DNA of 10,583 bases from JAZKFP01 sp040386355 (GCA_040386355.1 JAZKFP010000304.1:1-10583); one strand, 5' to 3'. Positions 1-7,026 are shown, counted from the first letter of the stretch. Made by a program: numbers and translations. The notes: generated by a model not told the origin, from the letters alone.

Positions 1-91
1 CCGTGATCACAATAAATTTGTCACGCGGCAAATCAAGATCAATATTTTTCAAATTATGAGTACGAGCGCCGCGTATTCGAATCCAAGACAT
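1..91 (-). CDS. uvrA: UvrA excinuclease subunit A, N-terminal fragment (cut by window edge)
   Basis: The minus strand from position 91 reads MSWIRIRGARTHNLKNIDLD and continues LPRDKFIVIT to the window edge, 30 residues in all. The 'RGARTHNLKNI.L..PRDK.IV.TG' pattern is the signature start of UvrA, just before its first Walker A motif, which lies outside the window. UvrA is the DNA-damage recognition ATPase of UvrABC nucleotide excision repair and acts in the cytoplasm as a dimer. The ATG is preceded at 6 nt by a GAGG ribosome binding site (complement of 98-101). It is divergent from the MFS transporter, as in many gammaproteobacteria. The upstream DNA is occupied by a palindromic repeat, and I could not find a convincing LexA box or promoter. 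Identification is firm although only about 3% of the protein is visible. Confidence 0.93.
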   Translation of the reverse strand, partial: MSWIRIRGARTHNLKNIDLDLPRDKFIVIT

Positions 92-107
92 GAACAACCT
101 CAAAGTA

Positions 108-247
108 TACTAAGTCAGAAAATCTTTCCCGGTTGTTGCTTACTCATTCGCCCTGAACCTTCTTAATCAAAAGGTTCAGCATACTTTTGAGTACGGTCCA
201 CGGGCTTATTTTGCAAGCGCCTACAGGAAAATCATTCTGCACTTAGT
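108..247 (-). repeat. Palindromic MITE-like repeat, copy A (with extra internal hairpin)
   Basis: Read on the minus strand, this aligns with the repeats at 7076-7198 and 7961-8079. Shared blocks include TAGGCGCTTGC, AAATAAGCCCG, GAATGAGTAAGCAACA and the central GTAC...GTAT hairpin. Its tips differ from the other copies (ACTAAGT-CAG at 109-118 against CTGC-ACTTAGT at 237-247) but still complement each other, so the long imperfect hairpin is kept. It is longer than the other copies because a 27-bp inverted repeat (153-179) replaces about 6 bp. It fills most of the uvrA/MFS divergent gap and ends about 16 bp from the uvrA start. No coding capacity. Confidence 0.75.
153..179. repeat. 27-bp hairpin inserted in repeat copy A
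   Basis: CTGAACCTT (153-161) and AAGGTTCAG (171-179) are perfect inverted repeats around a 9-nt loop. The segment is absent from the other two copies of the surrounding element, which have about 6 bp (TGAGCA) at the same point, so it looks like a secondary insertion or local expansion. No T-run follows on either strand, so a terminator role is not indicated. Confidence 0.7.
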
Positions 248-435
248 TTTAAGCATAAAAATTATTGAAGCGGTCCAGTATACACGTTGCAAATTCCTTT
301 ACGACCCTTCAATAAATGACCTTTATTTTGTCTGTGACTTTTTAGCCTGCTTTTCGCTACACTGACATCTACTTTCAGTGAAACAATAAATTTTTCATTT
401 GTTCAGCACGAACTAAGGTTTACGGTTAATTTTCC
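248..435. other. Non-coding upstream region of the MFS gene
   Basis: Together with repeat copy A this completes the 344-bp gap between uvrA and the transporter. No ORF is supported. A weak sigma70-like pair (TTGCAA at 287-292, 18 nt, AATAAA at 311-316) and a 6-bp inverted repeat (CACTGA at 360-365, TCAGTG at 375-380) are visible; neither is convincing as a promoter or operator. Immediately before the MFS start there is no good Shine-Dalgarno: AAGG at 415-418 is too distant. Confidence 0.4.
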
Positions 436-1809
436 ATGATGACAGCTAACGAACGCTGGGGCACATTTGGCCTTGCACTTTTATTTGCACTTAGAATGCT
501 CGGGCTCTTTATGGTATTACCGGTTTTAAGTGTTAAGGCTAATGCTTTAGAAGGCACAACAGGTTTTACGATTGGTCTTGCCATTGGTATTTACGGATTA
601 ACACAAGCCATTCTTCAAATTCCATTTGGTAGTTGGTCGGATCGATTTGGTAGAAAGCCGATGATCTACATTGGTTTGATATTATTTATATTAGGGAGTT
701 TGGTCTGTGCGTTAGCAGATAATATTTATGTATTAATTATCGGACGTGCGATTCAAGGTGCCGGTGCTATTTCCGCCGTTGTTATGGCGCTTGTTAGCGA
801 TATTACGCGTGAAGAAGTACGCACGACGGCTATGGCACTTATTGGCGCAAGCATTGGAGTTGCTTTTGCCGTTGCACTCATTGTAGGTCCGATTGTTGCG
901 GATCATTGGGGATTGTCTGGATTATTTTTTGGTGTTGCTTTACTCGGCTTATTTGGAATGTTTTTATTATATAGATTAGTACCTTCACCAAGCATTGTGC
1001 ATTCTACCGCCCCAAAAATCATGCTGCATGATTTAAAAATGTTAACTCGCCGCTCAGATTTATTACGATTAAATTTTGGAATTTTTATTTTGCATATGAT
1101 GCTAACGGCATTATTTGTATTTCTACCGCAAGTATTGTTGGAAACGCATCAATTAAAGGTCGCTGATCATTGGCATGTTTATTTTCCCGTTGTTGCTGCT
1201 TCTTTTATATTAATGGTTCCTTTAATTATATGGAGCGAAAAACGCCAAGCTTCTCGCACATTATTGCTTGGTGCAATTTTATTATTAGGCGCAAGTTTTT
1301 TAACGATTCGATACGTCTACATTCAATGGACAGGTTTATTTATTGGCCTACTGATGTTTTTTGTGGCCTTTAATATTTTAGAAGCGAGTTTACCTTCAAT
1401 TGTTAGTAAACTTTGTCCTGCAGGTAAGCGTGGTTCGACCATGGGTTTATATTCTACCAGTCAATTTCTTGGAGCCTTTGTTGGAGGATCTATTGGCGGT
1501 TTGTTGTATCAAAATTTCGACCTTGAAACTGTTTTATTTATTATGGCGGCTATAACGCTGCTGTGGTGGTTAGTAACTTTAAGTTTGCCACCGATTAAAC
1601 CCGCTAAAACTATGTCAATTGCTTTGCCAGCACATCTTATAGGGCGTGATTTTCCACTCGTCGAAGCACAATTAATGCGTTTGCCTGGTGTGTATGATGT
1701 TGATATTCAACATCAGCAAAAGATTGCAAATTTAAAAGTACATCCACATATTTTTGCAATGTCTTCGTTGGATGATATTCAGTGGAATCAAAATTCTGCA
1801 ATATCTTAA
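436..1809 (+). CDS. MFS transporter, YajR type, with C-terminal ferredoxin-like domain
   Basis: A 457-residue major facilitator, nearly the length of E. coli YajR (about 454). The start resembles YajR closely: RWGTFGLALLFALRMLGLFM, then GLAIGIYGLTQAILQIPFG. Cytoplasmic motif A is intact at residues 65-75 (GSWSDRFGRKP). About twelve hydrophobic segments span roughly residues 10-385. The last 70 residues form a soluble tail (around 388-435, beginning MSIALPAHL) matching the YAM domain unique to YajR-like transporters. It should be a proton-driven drug/H+ antiporter-type protein of the inner membrane; its substrate cannot be told, and YajR's own is uncertain. ATG at 436 is immediately followed by a second ATG at 439, and neither has a strong ribosome binding site. 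It is divergent from uvrA, a common arrangement, but the ssb gene that often follows in gammaproteobacteria is absent; the deaminase gene follows after 24 nt. Confidence 0.9.
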   Translation: MMTANERWGTFGLALLFALRMLGLFMVLPVLSVKANALEGTTGFTIGLAIGIYGLTQAILQIPFGSWSDRFGRKPMIYIGLILFILGSLVCALADNIYVLIIGRAIQGAGAISAVVMALVSDITREEVRTTAMALIGASIGVAFAVALIVGPIVADHWGLSGLFFGVALLGLFGMFLLYRLVPSPSIVHSTAPKIMLHDLKMLTRRSDLLRLNFGIFILHMMLTALFVFLPQVLLETHQLKVADHWHVYFPVVAASFILMVPLIIWSEKRQASRTLLLGAILLLGASFLTIRYVYIQWTGLFIGLLMFFVAFNILEASLPSIVSKLCPAGKRGSTMGLYSTSQFLGAFVGGSIGGLLYQNFDLETVLFIMAAITLLWWLVTLSLPPIKPAKTMSIALPAHLIGRDFPLVEAQLMRLPGVYDVDIQHQQKIANLKVHPHIFAMSSLDDIQWNQNSAIS

Positions 1810-1833
1810 ATTAAAAAAATAGGGAGATTATGC

Positions 1834-3180
1834 GTGTCTGAACCAACCGAACAAGTTGATCTGTTGCTGCATCCTGATTGGGTTTTAACAATGGTTGATG
1901 CACCAGGCATAAATACACAAAATAGTATTTTAACAAATTATTCGGTCGCCATTCTTGCTGGAAAAATTCACTCTATTATTCCTACTGTTGAAGCACGCCA
2001 ACGATTTTTAGCAACCTTTGAATTTAATTTACCAAATAGCGTTGTATTACCTGGATTAATTAATTCGCATGCCCATGCTGCGATGAGTTTGTTTCGTGGC
2101 TTTGCCGATGATTTACCTTTGCATACGTGGTTGACTCAATATATTTGGCCAGCTGAACAAAAATGGGTTTCTGCAGACTTTGTTCGCATTGGCACAGCAT
2201 GGTCTTTATTAGAAGGATTATTGAGCGGAACTACTTGTACGAGTGATATGTATTTTTTTCCGGAAGCTGCTGCAAAAGTAGCACAAGAATTTGGTGTGCG
2301 ATGTTTACTAAGTTCACCGGTTTTTGATTTTCCAACTGCGTGGGGTGATTCTGTTGATACCTATTTACAAAAAACTGAAGCATTAATGATTGAATTTCGT
2401 GATCATCCATTAATCAAAGTAGGCGTTGGCCCCCATGCGCCGTATACCGTTTCGGATCAACCTTTAATTCGCTGCGTAGAATTAGCAAAAAAATACAATA
2501 GTTGGGTACAAATGCATGTTCATGAAACGGAACAAGAAGTAACAGATGCTGTAAAAGCTACAGGCACTCGACCCATCAAACGTTTACATGATTTAGGGAT
2601 TTTATCTTCAGCGTTTCAAATGGTACATATGACTGCATTAAATGAGGAAGATTTTGACATTCTTAAAAAAACCGGTGCAAGCGTCATTCATTGCCCGCAA
2701 TCGAATTTAAAACTCGCGAGTGGTTTTTGTCCAGTCCATCAATTATTACAACAAGGTACGCGCGTTGCGATTGGTACCGATGGTTCTGCAAGTAATAATG
2801 ACGTTGATATGTTAGATGAGTTGAAAACTGCGGCATTATTAGCAAAAGCGGTAGCAAAAGATGCGACAGCATTACCTGCGTATCACGCGTTATATTTAGC
2901 AACTAAAAGCGCTGCGGATACATTTGGAATGAGTAATGAAATTGGATCATTAGCGCCAGGTTTATCCGCAGATTTGATTGCAATTAATTTATCTGCACCA
3001 AATACTCAACCGGTTTACGATCCGGTTTCACAAGTTGTTTATTCTGCAAATTCATCGCAAGTACAACATGTTTGGGTACGTGGGCAACATCGTGTTGCCT
3101 ACGGCGAGCCGGTTGATATAGATGTTAAAAGATTATTAAACGAATTAAAAACTTTGCAAAAAAAATTAATCACTGGTTAA
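1834..3180 (+). CDS. mtaD: 5'-methylthioadenosine/S-adenosylhomocysteine deaminase (TRZ/ATZ amidohydrolase)
   Basis: A 448-residue metal-dependent amidohydrolase. Metal ligands and catalytic residues of the MTA/SAH deaminase family are visible: H79 and H81 (PGLINSHAH), H228 and E231 (QMHVHETE), H265 (MVHMT) and D316 (IGTDGSASNN). The segment AMSLFRGFADDLPLHTWL and the SNLKLASGFCPV block match the Pseudomonas enzyme encoded beside ubiG. The expected reaction is deamination of methylthioadenosine to methylthioinosine (possibly also SAH or adenosine) in the cytoplasm, clearing by-products of polyamine synthesis and SAM-dependent methylation. Start is GTG at 1834, 7 nt after AGGGAG (1821-1826). 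An ATG at 1830 is out of frame and stops after three codons. The 24-nt gap from the MFS gene and 36-nt gap to ubiG suggest a shared transcript. The deaminase class is firm; the exact substrate is inferred from homology and context. Confidence 0.88.
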   Translation: MSEPTEQVDLLLHPDWVLTMVDAPGINTQNSILTNYSVAILAGKIHSIIPTVEARQRFLATFEFNLPNSVVLPGLINSHAHAAMSLFRGFADDLPLHTWLTQYIWPAEQKWVSADFVRIGTAWSLLEGLLSGTTCTSDMYFFPEAAAKVAQEFGVRCLLSSPVFDFPTAWGDSVDTYLQKTEALMIEFRDHPLIKVGVGPHAPYTVSDQPLIRCVELAKKYNSWVQMHVHETEQEVTDAVKATGTRPIKRLHDLGILSSAFQMVHMTALNEEDFDILKKTGASVIHCPQSNLKLASGFCPVHQLLQQGTRVAIGTDGSASNNDVDMLDELKTAALLAKAVAKDATALPAYHALYLATKSAADTFGMSNEIGSLAPGLSADLIAINLSAPNTQPVYDPVSQVVYSANSSQVQHVWVRGQHRVAYGEPVDIDVKRLLNELKTLQKKLITG

Positions 3181-3216
3181 TTACAGCTATATTTTTTAGG
3201 AAAAAAGGAAGCAACT

Positions 3217-3981
3217 ATGAATTCTGATGAAACGATTGCGTCCTCCACCTCTACTCAAGCAAATAAAAAAAAATCTTTTGATAATGTAGATGCAAGTGAA
3301 GTACGTAAATTTAATCAACTCGCCGCGCAGTGGTGGGATCCAGAAGGTGTATTTAAACCGCTACATCAAATTAATCCACTGCGCTGTCAATTTATTGATC
3401 AACTTTTAGCGCCCGATAGCTTGGCAGGTAAGAAAGTTTTAGATGTTGGCTGTGGCGGCGGTTTATTATGTGAAGCGATGGCTGCGCGTGGCGCAGAAGT
3501 AACAGGTATTGACGCCGGTGAAGATGTAATTGCAGTTGCAAGGATGCATGCATTAAAAAGCAAATATTCAATTGAATATTGTCAACAATATATTGAAGAT
3601 TTAGTTTCAAGCCACGCTCAAAGTTTTGATGTAATTACCTGCATGGAAATGCTTGAGCATGTGCCTGATCCGCAATCCATTGTTGAAACATGTGCAGCGC
3701 TTGTTAAACCAAATGGACATTTATTTTTTTCCACTATTAATCGCAATCCAAAATCTTTTTTATTTGCAATTTTAGGCGCGGAATATGTTTTAAATTGGGT
3801 GCCAAAAGGTACGCATGAATATAAAAAATTAATTCAACCGTCAGAACTTGCTGCGTGGTGTCGTGACGCCAAACTTGAAGTCACTGACATTCGCGGTATG
3901 GAGTATCGAATTTTATCGCGTCAGTTTGAATTGACGAACAATCCAGATGTTAATTATCTCTTAGCAGCACGAGCTTTTTGA
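3217..3981 (+). CDS. ubiG: Ubiquinone biosynthesis O-methyltransferase UbiG
   Basis: A 254-residue class I SAM methyltransferase, slightly longer than E. coli UbiG (240), the difference being a polar Ser/Thr/Lys-rich N-terminus. Motif I VLDVGCGGG lies at residues 74-82, the acidic residue for the SAM ribose is D99 (TGIDAG), and the UbiG-specific stretches FNQLAAQWWDPEGVFKPLH, TCMEMLEHVPDPQS, FFSTINRNPKS and VPKGTHEYKK are all present. It catalyses both O-methylations of the ubiquinone ring, at the cytoplasmic face of the inner membrane. AAGGA (3205-3209) sits 7 nt before the ATG. It lies between mtaD and a HAD phosphatase, as in Pseudomonas. The reaction product SAH links it loosely to its upstream neighbour if that enzyme also deaminates SAH. 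Very confident. Confidence 0.96.
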   Translation: MNSDETIASSTSTQANKKKSFDNVDASEVRKFNQLAAQWWDPEGVFKPLHQINPLRCQFIDQLLAPDSLAGKKVLDVGCGGGLLCEAMAARGAEVTGIDAGEDVIAVARMHALKSKYSIEYCQQYIEDLVSSHAQSFDVITCMEMLEHVPDPQSIVETCAALVKPNGHLFFSTINRNPKSFLFAILGAEYVLNWVPKGTHEYKKLIQPSELAAWCRDAKLEVTDIRGMEYRILSRQFELTNNPDVNYLLAARAF

Positions 3982-3997
3982 TTTAATTTAATCTTCG

Positions 3998-4017
3998 ATT
4001 CCCGTCTACGCGGGAAT
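3998..4017. repeat. dRS3-like 20-bp palindromic repeat
   Basis: ATTCCCGTCTACGCGGGAAT fits ATTCCC-8N-GGGAAT exactly, the pattern named dRS3 in Neisseria; similar motifs are widespread in other proteobacteria. The 7-bp stem lies 16 nt after the ubiG stop. No T-run follows, so it is more likely an mRNA 3' hairpin or target site than an intrinsic terminator. Two imperfect relatives lie at 4871-4890 and 4928-4947. Confidence 0.75.
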
Positions 4018-4106
4018 GATGCCGGATAAAAAAATTATTTATATGTTTTATTGATTAATGTTAAAAAGAATTTCTTCATTCGCTATTTTTAAAATGAGAC
4101 TATTGA

Positions 4107-4805
4107 ATGAACTATCGTAAAAAAAGGGATTTTGAATACGTCGATGCTATTTTATTTGACTTAGATGGTACCTTAGTCGATACCGCGCCAGATTTTATTG
4201 CAGTAGTTAACGAGTTGCGTTTGCAATTGCAATTACCAAGATTAGAAGAGTTTCGCATTCGCGAACAAGTTTCTAACGGCGCAAGTGCAATGGCGCAGTT
4301 ACTCAGCGCAGACACTTCCACACCGTTACCAATTGAATTATTAAAAGCATACAAAGACCAAGTTTTGCAAACCTACGAAATATATTGTGGGCGCTTTAAT
4401 AAGCTGTTTGATCAGGCGGGTTATTTTTTAGAAATATGTGACGCATTAAAAATTCCATGGGGTGTCGTTACAAATAAACCACGTCATTTTACTGAAATCG
4501 TTATTCAATCGTTGGATTTACAAAACCGTATTGGTTCGGTTGTATGCCCTGAAGATGTTAAACATCGCAAACCCGATCCAGAATCATTATTTTTTGCGTG
4601 CTCAGAATTAAATGTATCACCTGAAAAAACTATTTATGTCGGTGATCATGTACGCGACATTGAAGCCGGACACGCGGCAGGTATGAAAACAGTTGCTGCA
4701 ACATTTGGATATGTTCCGATTTCTGAAAATAGCTTGGATTGGAAAGCCGATTATTATATCGATAATTTTTCTGAATTATGTGATCTCATTTTTGAAACAA
4801 AATAA
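4107..4805 (+). CDS. mupP: HAD-family phosphatase, probable MurNAc-6-phosphate phosphatase (MupP) / phosphoglycolate phosphatase-like
   Basis: A 232-residue HAD hydrolase. Motif I is DLDGTLVDT with nucleophile D18 and acid/base D20; motif II Thr122 lies in GVVTNKP; motif III Lys155 in HRKPDPE; motif IV is GDHVRDIEAG with D180 and D184. A cap domain fills roughly residues 30-90. These features suit both Gph and MupP. The position directly after ubiG and before a YciK-type SDR, and stretches such as TAPDFIAVVNELR, WGVVTNKPRHF and GDHVRDIEAGHAAG, favour MupP, the Pseudomonas MurNAc-6-P phosphatase of the cell-wall recycling route that bypasses de novo UDP-MurNAc synthesis. The cytoplasmic reaction would be MurNAc-6-P to MurNAc plus phosphate. 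ATG 4107 has GAGA (4096-4099) 7 nt upstream; the protein starts about 10 residues earlier than typical MupP. The 125-nt gap after ubiG contains a repeat. The family is certain, the substrate inferred. Confidence 0.75.
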   Translation: MNYRKKRDFEYVDAILFDLDGTLVDTAPDFIAVVNELRLQLQLPRLEEFRIREQVSNGASAMAQLLSADTSTPLPIELLKAYKDQVLQTYEIYCGRFNKLFDQAGYFLEICDALKIPWGVVTNKPRHFTEIVIQSLDLQNRIGSVVCPEDVKHRKPDPESLFFACSELNVSPEKTIYVGDHVRDIEAGHAAGMKTVAATFGYVPISENSLDWKADYYIDNFSELCDLIFETK

Positions 4806-4867
4806 TTTTTTTAGATATTAAATTTCAGGAAAATTGGTCCATTAATCAAAAGGCTGTCTATATAGCC

Positions 4868-4982
4868 ATCATTCCCGCGAAGGCGGAAATCTAGGTAAGA
4901 TGAACTAGTAAAGTATCCGTCACCTAAATTCCCGCCTTCGCGGGAGCCAACTGCGTTAGCAGTTGACGCCGGGAGTTATGAT
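4868..4982. repeat. Composite palindrome: two inverted dRS3-like units with an inserted hairpin
   Basis: Two 23-bp arms (4874-4896 and 4922-4944) are inverted copies matching at 21 of 23 positions, separated by 25 bp. Each arm holds a dRS3-like unit (4871-4890 and 4928-4947). The outer end ATCATTCCC at 4868 is mirrored by a displaced ATGAT at 4978-4982, because a hairpin-bearing insertion sits in the right arm. The element occupies half of the 244-bp gap between the HAD phosphatase and the SDR. It holds no ORF and has no T-run to make it a terminator. Confidence 0.7.
4947..4969. repeat. 23-bp hairpin insertion flanked by CGGGAG direct repeats
   Basis: CAACTGC (4948-4954), loop GTTA, GCAGTTG (4959-4965) is a perfect 7-bp hairpin. 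The 23-bp segment lies between two CGGGAG copies (4941-4946 and 4970-4975), which looks like a small insertion or slippage event inside the arm of the larger palindrome. Confidence 0.6.
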
Positions 4983-5049
4983 ATCTCAGTAAAAAAATTA
5001 AAAAATTAAATCAAATAATTAAATCGTGCATTATTCATATAGGATATAT

Positions 5050-5853
5050 ATGACCATTTCTACACATACCAATTATATAAATTTTAATCACCTTTGGCGC
5101 TATCAAGATATTCAAGACTTAAGCGAACAAAATATTTTAATTACTGGCGCTGCAAAGGGCATTGGTCGAGCTTTAAGTTTGGCTTGTGCTGGACGTGGTG
5201 CTCGTTGTTTTTTATTAGATCAAGATACGCAGGGTTTAGATCAATTATATGATGCAATTTTAGAGCGCGGTCATCCGCAACCTGTATTAATTCCGATGGA
5301 TTTAAAAATGTATCGTCACGATTCGATGCAGTTAATTGCAGACGCGATACAAGCCGAATATGGTTTTTTAAATGGTTTAATACATTGCGCGGCACAATTT
5401 CATGCATTAACTCCACTGCATTATTTCCAGTTAGAGCGTTTTCAAGACGTTATAGCAGTTAATTTAATTGCTCCTTTTTTATTAACCCAAACATTATTGC
5501 CTTTAATTAAACACGCCTCTCATGCACATATCATTTTCACGACCTGCGAAATTGCTCAAAAAGGAAAAGCATTTTGGGGACCTTTTGCTGCCGCCAAATC
5601 TGGCATAGAAAGAATAATGGAATCACTGGCTGAAGAACTTGATCATTGCCCGCAAATTTGTGTTAATGCCATTGATCCTGGCCCAACTCGAACATTATTA
5701 CGCCAAGCTGCATTTCCTGCTGAAGATAAACTGCTGCATCCTGAACCTCATGAGGTATTGGGTCCATATCTTTATTTACTGCAAACATCGGATTTTGAGT
5801 TGTCTGGGAAAATTATTCGTCGTTCACACGCAGACGCTCCCAGCGATATTTGA
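5050..5853 (+). CDS. YciK-type short-chain dehydrogenase/reductase with substituted catalytic residues
   Basis: Taking ATG 5050, which has AGGA at 5041-5044, gives 267 residues. An in-frame GTG at 5026 would add eight residues but lacks a ribosome binding site. The Rossmann cofactor motif TGAAKGIG (residues 32-39) is intact, as is the structural N138 (VNLIAPFLLTQ). However, the YxxxK catalytic motif reads F179-A-A-A-K183, and the place of the catalytic Ser is C166/E167 (FTTCEIAQKGKAFWGPF), where E. coli YciK has FTSSSVGRQGRANWGAY. The usual NAG motif is CAA (residues 113-115). Cofactor binding is therefore plausible but ordinary dehydrogenase chemistry is doubtful. The C-terminal blocks DPGPTRT and AAFPAEDK match YciK. 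The gene follows the HAD phosphatase as in Pseudomonas. No function is proven for this subfamily. Confidence 0.82.
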   Translation: MTISTHTNYINFNHLWRYQDIQDLSEQNILITGAAKGIGRALSLACAGRGARCFLLDQDTQGLDQLYDAILERGHPQPVLIPMDLKMYRHDSMQLIADAIQAEYGFLNGLIHCAAQFHALTPLHYFQLERFQDVIAVNLIAPFLLTQTLLPLIKHASHAHIIFTTCEIAQKGKAFWGPFAAAKSGIERIMESLAEELDHCPQICVNAIDPGPTRTLLRQAAFPAEDKLLHPEPHEVLGPYLYLLQTSDFELSGKIIRRSHADAPSDI

Positions 5854-5988
5854 TAGTGCCTTTACTGGCATTATTTGTTCATGGCATTTTAATTAAATTT
5901 AATTTTTCTTTTAAATTTATCTAAACCACCTTTGCAGTTGTAACAACCCTTCACTAACCTTTTTTAAGTCCTAACGAGAAACGCTAAT

Positions 5989-6016
5989 TTGGACAAAAGT
6001 GGCTTTTGTGTATTTA
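5989..6016 (+). promoter_or_regulatory. Candidate sigma70-like promoter of the GGDEF gene with palindrome in the spacer
   Basis: TTGGAC (5989-5994), a 16-nt spacer and TATTTA (6011-6016) form a weak promoter about 30 nt upstream of the GGDEF start. The spacer contains a perfect 7-bp inverted repeat, ACAAAAG (5993-5999), TGG, CTTTTGT (6003-6009), placed where a repressor would block polymerase. Both calls are by eye only. Confidence 0.3.
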
Positions 6017-6045
6017 TTAAGGCTGTGGGGTTATAGATAGCATTT

Positions 6046-6960
6046 ATGGCGCGCAATACTAAAATCAGTTTGCCAGAATCACATTACTCTGGGGTTATTC
6101 CTTTACCTGCGCAATCAATTCAAGAATTACAAAATCAATTGTATGTCGTATTACAGACTTCTCTTGATGCACGCGAATTAATGGAAATTTTTAGAGCATA
6201 CGCGCAACATCAGGTTTCTTTTGATTGCTTAGAATTAATTACAACTCAGCATCATGTACGAGTTGGATCTGACCATTCAAAAAAACATTTTTTTAGAATT
6301 CAATTAACCAACACGGAAAAAACTTCTCAGGAATTAATATTTTCACGAGAAAACCCATTTAATAAGCATGAAGAAAATTTACTTGATCAATTAATTCGAC
6401 CTTTATCTTTTCCTTTGCGTAACGCTTTAAAATATCAAGAAGCTGTCCAGTCGGCGTTAACAGATCGATTAACTAATATTGGTAATCGAGTTGCAATGGA
6501 CATGGCATTGTCTCACGCGGTCGAAAGTGCTCAGCGTTATGGACAACATTTAAGTACTTTAATGGTTGATCTTGATCACTTTAAACAAGTAAATGATGAA
6601 TACGGCCACGTAGCGGGCGATATTGTATTAGCAAAAATTGCAAAATTAATAAAAGAAACCGTACGTAATGCGGACCAAGTATTTCGTTATGGCGGCGAAG
6701 AATTTTTAATTTTAATGGTAAATACCGATCACTTTGGGGCTTTTATTTTTGGTGAACGATTACGCGGTAGAATTGCAGGTCTACCGATTGTTTGCCAAAG
6801 TGTGGAAATACCTGTTACTGCAAGTATTGGCGTTGCTACATTAATGGAAATGGAAACTGGCGAAGAATTAATTACTCGGACAGATCATGCGTTGTACCAA
6901 GCAAAAGATTTTGGCAGAAATTGTGTACAAAGCGCAGTGGATTATCAGAAAACACATTAA
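6046..6960 (+). CDS. Diguanylate cyclase, GGDEF domain with N-terminal sensory-like region
   Basis: A 304-residue protein with no membrane segment or signal peptide. The C-terminal half (about 135-300) is a complete GGDEF domain: DRLTNIGNR (140-148), VDLDHFKQVNDEYGH with metal ligand D175, GDIVL (191-195), the active site GGEEF (216-220) and an RxxD inhibitory site, RNAD (207-210), five residues upstream. It should make cyclic di-GMP from two GTP and be product-inhibited. The first 130 residues (including LQNQLYVVLQTSLDARELME) resemble a small GAF-like sensory domain, but I cannot assign a ligand. Pseudomonas has a GGDEF gene a few genes beyond the equivalent locus, so this may be an old neighbour. 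The gap of 192 nt and a terminator after the stop suggest its own transcription unit. No strong Shine-Dalgarno is seen (GGGG is 15 nt upstream), so translation may be weak. Confidence 0.92.
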   Translation: MARNTKISLPESHYSGVIPLPAQSIQELQNQLYVVLQTSLDARELMEIFRAYAQHQVSFDCLELITTQHHVRVGSDHSKKHFFRIQLTNTEKTSQELIFSRENPFNKHEENLLDQLIRPLSFPLRNALKYQEAVQSALTDRLTNIGNRVAMDMALSHAVESAQRYGQHLSTLMVDLDHFKQVNDEYGHVAGDIVLAKIAKLIKETVRNADQVFRYGGEEFLILMVNTDHFGAFIFGERLRGRIAGLPIVCQSVEIPVTASIGVATLMEMETGEELITRTDHALYQAKDFGRNCVQSAVDYQKTH

Positions 6961-7026
6961 CACATTTTAAAAATTTTTTAATTTTTAAATTTTTAAAAAT
7001 CAATGCGTGACAAGTCTGTATAGATT

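Noticed and set aside
104..109. TATACT as a -10 box for uvrA on the minus strand
   Set aside because: Transcription would begin at or inside the GAGG ribosome binding site, and no matching -35 is present.
362..378. Possible LexA (SOS) box, CTG...CAG, upstream of the MFS gene opposite uvrA
   Set aside because: The spacing between CTG and CAG is 11 nt, not the 10 required, and the spacer is not TA-alternating. It is also about 270 bp from the uvrA start.
4806..4815. T-run just after the HAD phosphatase stop as a terminator
   Set aside because: No stable stem precedes the T-run.
5026..5049. GTG start giving an eight-residue longer SDR
   Set aside because: It lacks a ribosome binding site, while ATG 5050 has AGGA at 5 nt.
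5854..5885. Small hairpin TGCC...GGCA after the SDR stop as a terminator
   Set aside because: The stem has only about 4-6 pairs and the downstream tract is not uniformly T.
6961..7000. AT-only inverted repeats after the GGDEF stop
   Set aside because: Runs of A and T alone give many chance inverted repeats; the GC-based terminator at 7027-7057 explains termination better.
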